9,852 nucleotides of DNA from positions 1 through 9,852 of the forward strand of contig JAQVGK010000087.1 of the NCBI GenBank assembly GCA_028696755.1. The letters run 5' to 3'. Positions 7,372-9,852 of this stretch are shown in pieces. The position numbers were made by a program, and so were the translations under genes. How positions within the stretch are numbered: position 1 is the stretch's first letter; each line of letters opens with the position of its first letter. This DNA is from Bacteroidales bacterium (GTDB taxonomy: Bacteria > Bacteroidota > Bacteroidia > Bacteroidales > ML635J-15). Below the pieces are notes generated by a model. The model was not told the origin of the DNA and did not search any database. It saw nothing but the letters and a program-made list of their open reading frames with translations.

Positions 7372-7379
7372 TATTTTTG
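7372..7379 (+). promoter_or_regulatory. Candidate Bacteroidota -7 promoter box for the 7402 gene
   Basis: TATTTTTG matches the Bacteroidota -7 consensus TAnnTTTG exactly and lies 22 bases before the ATG, which would leave a short leader. I see no clear TTTG near -33, so this rests on one box. The rest of the 212-bp divergent gap (7190-7401) is A/T-rich and shows nothing else I can support. Confidence 0.35.
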
Positions 7380-7401
7380 CCTAAACTAAAACTATGAAAT
7401 T

Positions 7402-8346
7402 ATGAAAAAAGTAGTGATTTTATCAGCATTGATTTTAGCTGTTTCAACAATGTTTGCTCAAGGAGCTGGAAACTGGATGTATCAGAGTAAATCCGGAAAG
7501 CTGAATAGTAGTTTTGATGGGGATTTTAAGGATTATACTGAAAACTCGAATATTGCAGCATATCAGCAATCATATTATTACAACTATTCTGGATCGAACG
7601 ACACTGTAATTTATATTGATGTTAAAGCATTAATGAATGTAAAGGCCGACAGTTACATTATGATTTTAGGATTATCTCAAATTTCGGAAAGTTTGGAAAC
7701 ATGTTTTGATTTAACCGATCAGCGAATTGCAACTTTTCTAACTGAGGCAGGCATTAGCGAGCAGGATGTATATGTGGATTTTATTTCACAAACGCCGATT
7801 TTTGCACGAGAAAAGGAAAAAAAGATCTTTAGTAAAAAGTATGTTGAAGTTCCAAAAGGCTACGAGATAAAAAAGAACATTCACATTCGTTATTCCGATC
7901 GCAAACTGGCCGACAAATACTTAAAGCTAGCTGCAAAAAACGAAATTTACGACATCATACGGGTTGATTATATTGTGAACGACCATAAAGCTGTTTACGA
8001 AACTTTACGTAACGAATGTATTGGTTTGCTAAATAAGTATCTAGCTGATTTTGCAAAAATGGGTTATACATTCGAAGCAGATTACAAATCACTCGAAGAA
8101 ACAAATTCTTGCACTTATCCAATTAGCTGTTACTCATCCTTTTCGTCATACATGCCTTCTAATTATCAACCTCTGGTTGGAAATGCAACTGACGTAACTC
8201 TTGTTAATCCTAACGAAAACATAAATATTTTTTACAGTAAATTGCCATATAATAGTTACGATATTATTATTAATGGTGATATGGTTGAACCTGCTGTTCA
8301 GTTTTCACAATATATCAAGTTGAAAATTGTTCTTAAGAAAAAGTAA
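7402..8346 (+). CDS. Exported protein resembling the SIMPL (DUF541) domain
   Basis: This is a 314-residue protein with a clear signal peptide: MKK, a hydrophobic core (4-15), and a probable cleavage site after Ala19 in TMFAQ, a common pattern in Bacteroidota. No lipobox is seen. The mature part has the strand-helix order of a SIMPL/DUF541 protein. This includes VIYIDVKALMNVKADSYIMILGLS (69-92), a helix DLTDQRIATFLTEAGISEQDV (103-123), a strand with a GYEIKKNIHIRYSDRKLADKYLKLA segment (153-177), then a long helix (about 196-220) and a final strand FSQYIKLKIVLKK. Residues 237-255 are rich in Cys, Ser and Tyr. The SIMPL assignment is by pattern only and no active site is claimed. ATG at 7402 is preceded by a three-codon ATG-AAA-TTA-TGA frame (7394-7405) overlapping the start, which is probably chance. 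It is divergent from the lipoprotein gene. Confidence 0.8.
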   Translation: MKKVVILSALILAVSTMFAQGAGNWMYQSKSGKLNSSFDGDFKDYTENSNIAAYQQSYYYNYSGSNDTVIYIDVKALMNVKADSYIMILGLSQISESLETCFDLTDQRIATFLTEAGISEQDVYVDFISQTPIFAREKEKKIFSKKYVEVPKGYEIKKNIHIRYSDRKLADKYLKLAAKNEIYDIIRVDYIVNDHKAVYETLRNECIGLLNKYLADFAKMGYTFEADYKSLEETNSCTYPISCYSSFSSYMPSNYQPLVGNATDVTLVNPNENINIFYSKLPYNSYDIIINGDMVEPAVQFSQYIKLKIVLKKK

Positions 8347-8463
8347 ATCAATTGAGCTTTTTAGGTTCAAATATATAGATCTAATAGAGATTAGTTGGGC
8401 AAGTATTGATTTTTTAAAATATTAAAGAATCATTTGTTGGCGAAAAAATAACGTGCGAAAATT

Positions 8464-8677
8464 GGTCGCATAATGCGATAATTGTTCTACGAAGCGACGC
8501 GGGCAGGCCTTGAAGAACCGCCGGGCCAGCTCCGGCCTTGTGAAAGCTGAAATGATTAGAACTGTAGCAATGAGGTTTATCCCGCCTTGCATACAGTTCT
8601 ATCATTTCAGCTGAGCGGGGGGAAGGTTCGGTTCTTCTTGATTTTTTTGTAACTTTTTTTATCAAGAAAAAAAGTTA
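8464..8677. repeat. GC-rich palindromic intergenic element with large bulged hairpin
   Basis: The 435-bp gap 8347-8781 holds no convincing gene, but this part is highly structured. The main stem pairs 8545-8570 with 8587-8612: 12 bp, a one-base bulge, 9 bp, then 4 bp with a second bulge, around a 16-base loop. It is enclosed by a perfect 9-bp pair GAAGAACCG (8512-8520) / CGGTTCTTC (8629-8637). A small GCCGG/CCGGC stem (8520-8536) lies between them, and TCGCAT-A-ATGCGA (8466-8478) lies before it. An A/T stem TAACTTTTTTT / AAAAAAAGTTA (8650-8677) closes the element. Bases 8493-8540 are about 73% G+C, far above the neighbouring DNA. From memory, translations of similar repeats (KPHCYSSNHFSFH-like) occur as spurious proteins in Bacteroidota, which suggests a dispersed repeat family. 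It may act as a transcript end or leader between the two plus-strand genes. Confidence 0.7.
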
Positions 8678-8781
8678 GAATGGTAAATAAAAAAAAAAGA
8701 TATCAAAAGAAAAATGTAAACGTAACGACGTTGAATTGAATTTTAAAATTATTACTAATTTTAGTTTTTAAACTTTTATAA

Positions 8782-9774
8782 ATGGAATTTAAACGTAAAG
8801 ATATTTCGGAGCTTATAAAGCAGTTTACCACAAAACGTGTGCTCATTATTGGTGACGTGATGGTTGATTCGTATATGTGGGGTAAGGTAAACAGGATTTC
8901 GCCCGAGGCGCCTATTCCTGTCGTTTCCGTTACAGGTAGGGAGTATAGATTAGGAGGTGCTGCAAATGTTGCTCTTAACATTAAATCTCTTGGTGCCGAG
9001 CCAATACTGTGCTCCGTAATCGGTGATGATGATAAAGCTTTAGTGTTCAGCGATTTGCTTAAACAAAATTCAATGTGTGCCGACGGTCTGGTTAAACTTA
9101 GTGGAAGAAAAACCACTACTAAAACCCGAATTATTAGTGGCAGTCAGCATTTGCTAAGAGTTGATGATGAAATTGATACTGCTCTTGAAAACTCAGATTC
9201 AGATATTCTTGTCGCAAGAATAAAGGAACTATGTTCTAAATCGAAAATTGATCTCATTATTTTTGAGGATTATGATAAAGGAGTTCTTACCGATTATAAC
9301 CTACCCTTGATAATTGAATTTGCAAAATCAATGGGAATAGTTACAGCAGTTGATCCCAAGAAACGAAACTTTATGAATTACAGGGGTGTAAATTTATTTA
9401 AGCCTAATCACAAAGAGTTTTGCGAGGGAACCAAATCCGAGATTGCAAAGAACGATTTTGTAAATTTAAAAACTGCCGGCGAGAAGTTTTTAGCCGAAAC
9501 TGGAAATCAGTATTTGTTACTGACATTATCCGAACATGGAGTTTATATTACAGATAATAAAAGTAGCTACCACCAGCCAGCAGTTTTAAGAGATATTTCC
9601 GATGTGTCGGGTGCGGGCGATACCGTGATAAGTGTTGCAGGATTGCTTTTATGCGCTGGAGCCGATATGGAAACTATTGCAACAATTTCAAATATTGCAG
9701 GTGGCTTAGTGTGCGAAAAAGCTGGTGTTGTTCCAGTAAATCCACACGAGTTGATTTTAGAATTTCCAGAATAG
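8782..9774 (+). CDS. rfaE1: D-glycero-beta-D-manno-heptose-7-phosphate kinase (HldA/RfaE1 type)
   Basis: This 330-residue PfkB/ribokinase-family sugar kinase phosphorylates heptose 7-phosphate at C1 with ATP, a cytoplasmic step in making the ADP-heptose used in LPS core. Its HldE/RfaE-type signature is VLIIGDVMVDSYMWGKVNRISPEAPIPVV (20-48), with RLGGAANVALNIKSLGA (56-71) for sugar binding. DPKKRNF and FKPNHKEF (191-213) follow, and DVSGAGDTV carries the catalytic base Asp280 and the anion hole (274-282). The C-terminal CEKAGVVPVNP (311-320) is also typical. The length equals the kinase half of bifunctional HldE; no nucleotidyltransferase domain follows before the stop. ATG at 8782 fits the family N-terminus. 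A degenerate -7-like TAATTTTA (8756-8763) lies just upstream. The remaining 78 bases of the window after it show no gene. Confidence 0.93.
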   Translation: MEFKRKDISELIKQFTTKRVLIIGDVMVDSYMWGKVNRISPEAPIPVVSVTGREYRLGGAANVALNIKSLGAEPILCSVIGDDDKALVFSDLLKQNSMCADGLVKLSGRKTTTKTRIISGSQHLLRVDDEIDTALENSDSDILVARIKELCSKSKIDLIIFEDYDKGVLTDYNLPLIIEFAKSMGIVTAVDPKKRNFMNYRGVNLFKPNHKEFCEGTKSEIAKNDFVNLKTAGEKFLAETGNQYLLLTLSEHGVYITDNKSSYHQPAVLRDISDVSGAGDTVISVAGLLLCAGADMETIATISNIAGGLVCEKAGVVPVNPHELILEFPE

Positions 9775-9852
9775 TAATTCAATGTCGTTTAGTTAAAGCT
9801 TTCAATAATAGATTTATTGTTAAAAACCATCCATCAATAAAATGTTAATGTC

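Noticed and set aside
7394..7405. Three-codon leader ATG-AAA-TTA-TGA overlapping the start at 7402
   Set aside because: It is too short and too likely by chance in A/T-rich DNA; there is no sign that it is conserved.
8414..8665. 83-codon open frame on the minus strand (from a TTG) across the GC-rich element
   Set aside because: It is only the translation of a palindromic repeat: it needs a TTG start, spans both arms of the hairpins, and has no domain-like pattern.
8650..8677. Ordinary rho-independent terminator of the 7402 gene
   Set aside because: The stem consists almost entirely of A-T pairs and is followed by GAATGG rather than a T run; it lies 300 bases past the stop and overlaps an alternative pairing.
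8703..9116. 137-codon minus-strand frame over the start of the heptose kinase gene
   Set aside because: It is antisense to conserved kinase motifs and has no recognisable features.

Overview
The window looks like chromosomal DNA of a Bacteroidota species, probably of a Bacteroidales/Marinilabiliales or related marine/sediment lineage; the exact genus cannot be read from it. The grounds are a type IX secretion type B C-terminal domain, low GC, many ATA/AAA/TTT codons, almost no Shine-Dalgarno sequences, and the gene types seen.

Layout. (1) 3-626 (+): the 3' end of a large secreted PKD-repeat protein with a CHU_C-type T9SS sorting domain. (2) 645-6436 (-), read from right to left: dnaE (replicative polymerase III alpha subunit), trxA (thioredoxin), sufE and sufT (Fe-S cluster assembly), then a small two-helix membrane protein gene split by one in-frame TAA. 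(3) 6608-7189 (-): an unrecognised lipoprotein gene. (4) 7402-8346 (+): a secreted protein resembling the SIMPL/DUF541 fold. (5) 8782-9774 (+): a stand-alone heptose-7-phosphate kinase of LPS core biosynthesis.

Two intergenic regions hold strong structure that no gene explains. Between trxA and sufE (1856-2018) is a ~163-bp element with 19-bp ends in inverted orientation and further nested inverted repeats, like a MITE or a large structured RNA. Upstream of the kinase gene (about 8464-8677) is a GC-rich island with a 25-bp bulged hairpin inside a 9-bp outer stem, followed by two overlapping, mutually exclusive AT hairpins. The dnaE-trxA gap carries a triple 7-bp tandem repeat and two AACAA/TTGTT palindromes.

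The minus-strand block is housekeeping: DNA replication, thiol redox and Fe-S maturation. trxA, sufE and sufT may be co-transcribed, but the structured element sits between trxA and sufE. I see no CRISPR array, tRNA, rRNA, transposase, phage gene or recognisable defence system. The best candidates for something undescribed are the two structured intergenic elements and the nonsense-split membrane protein.
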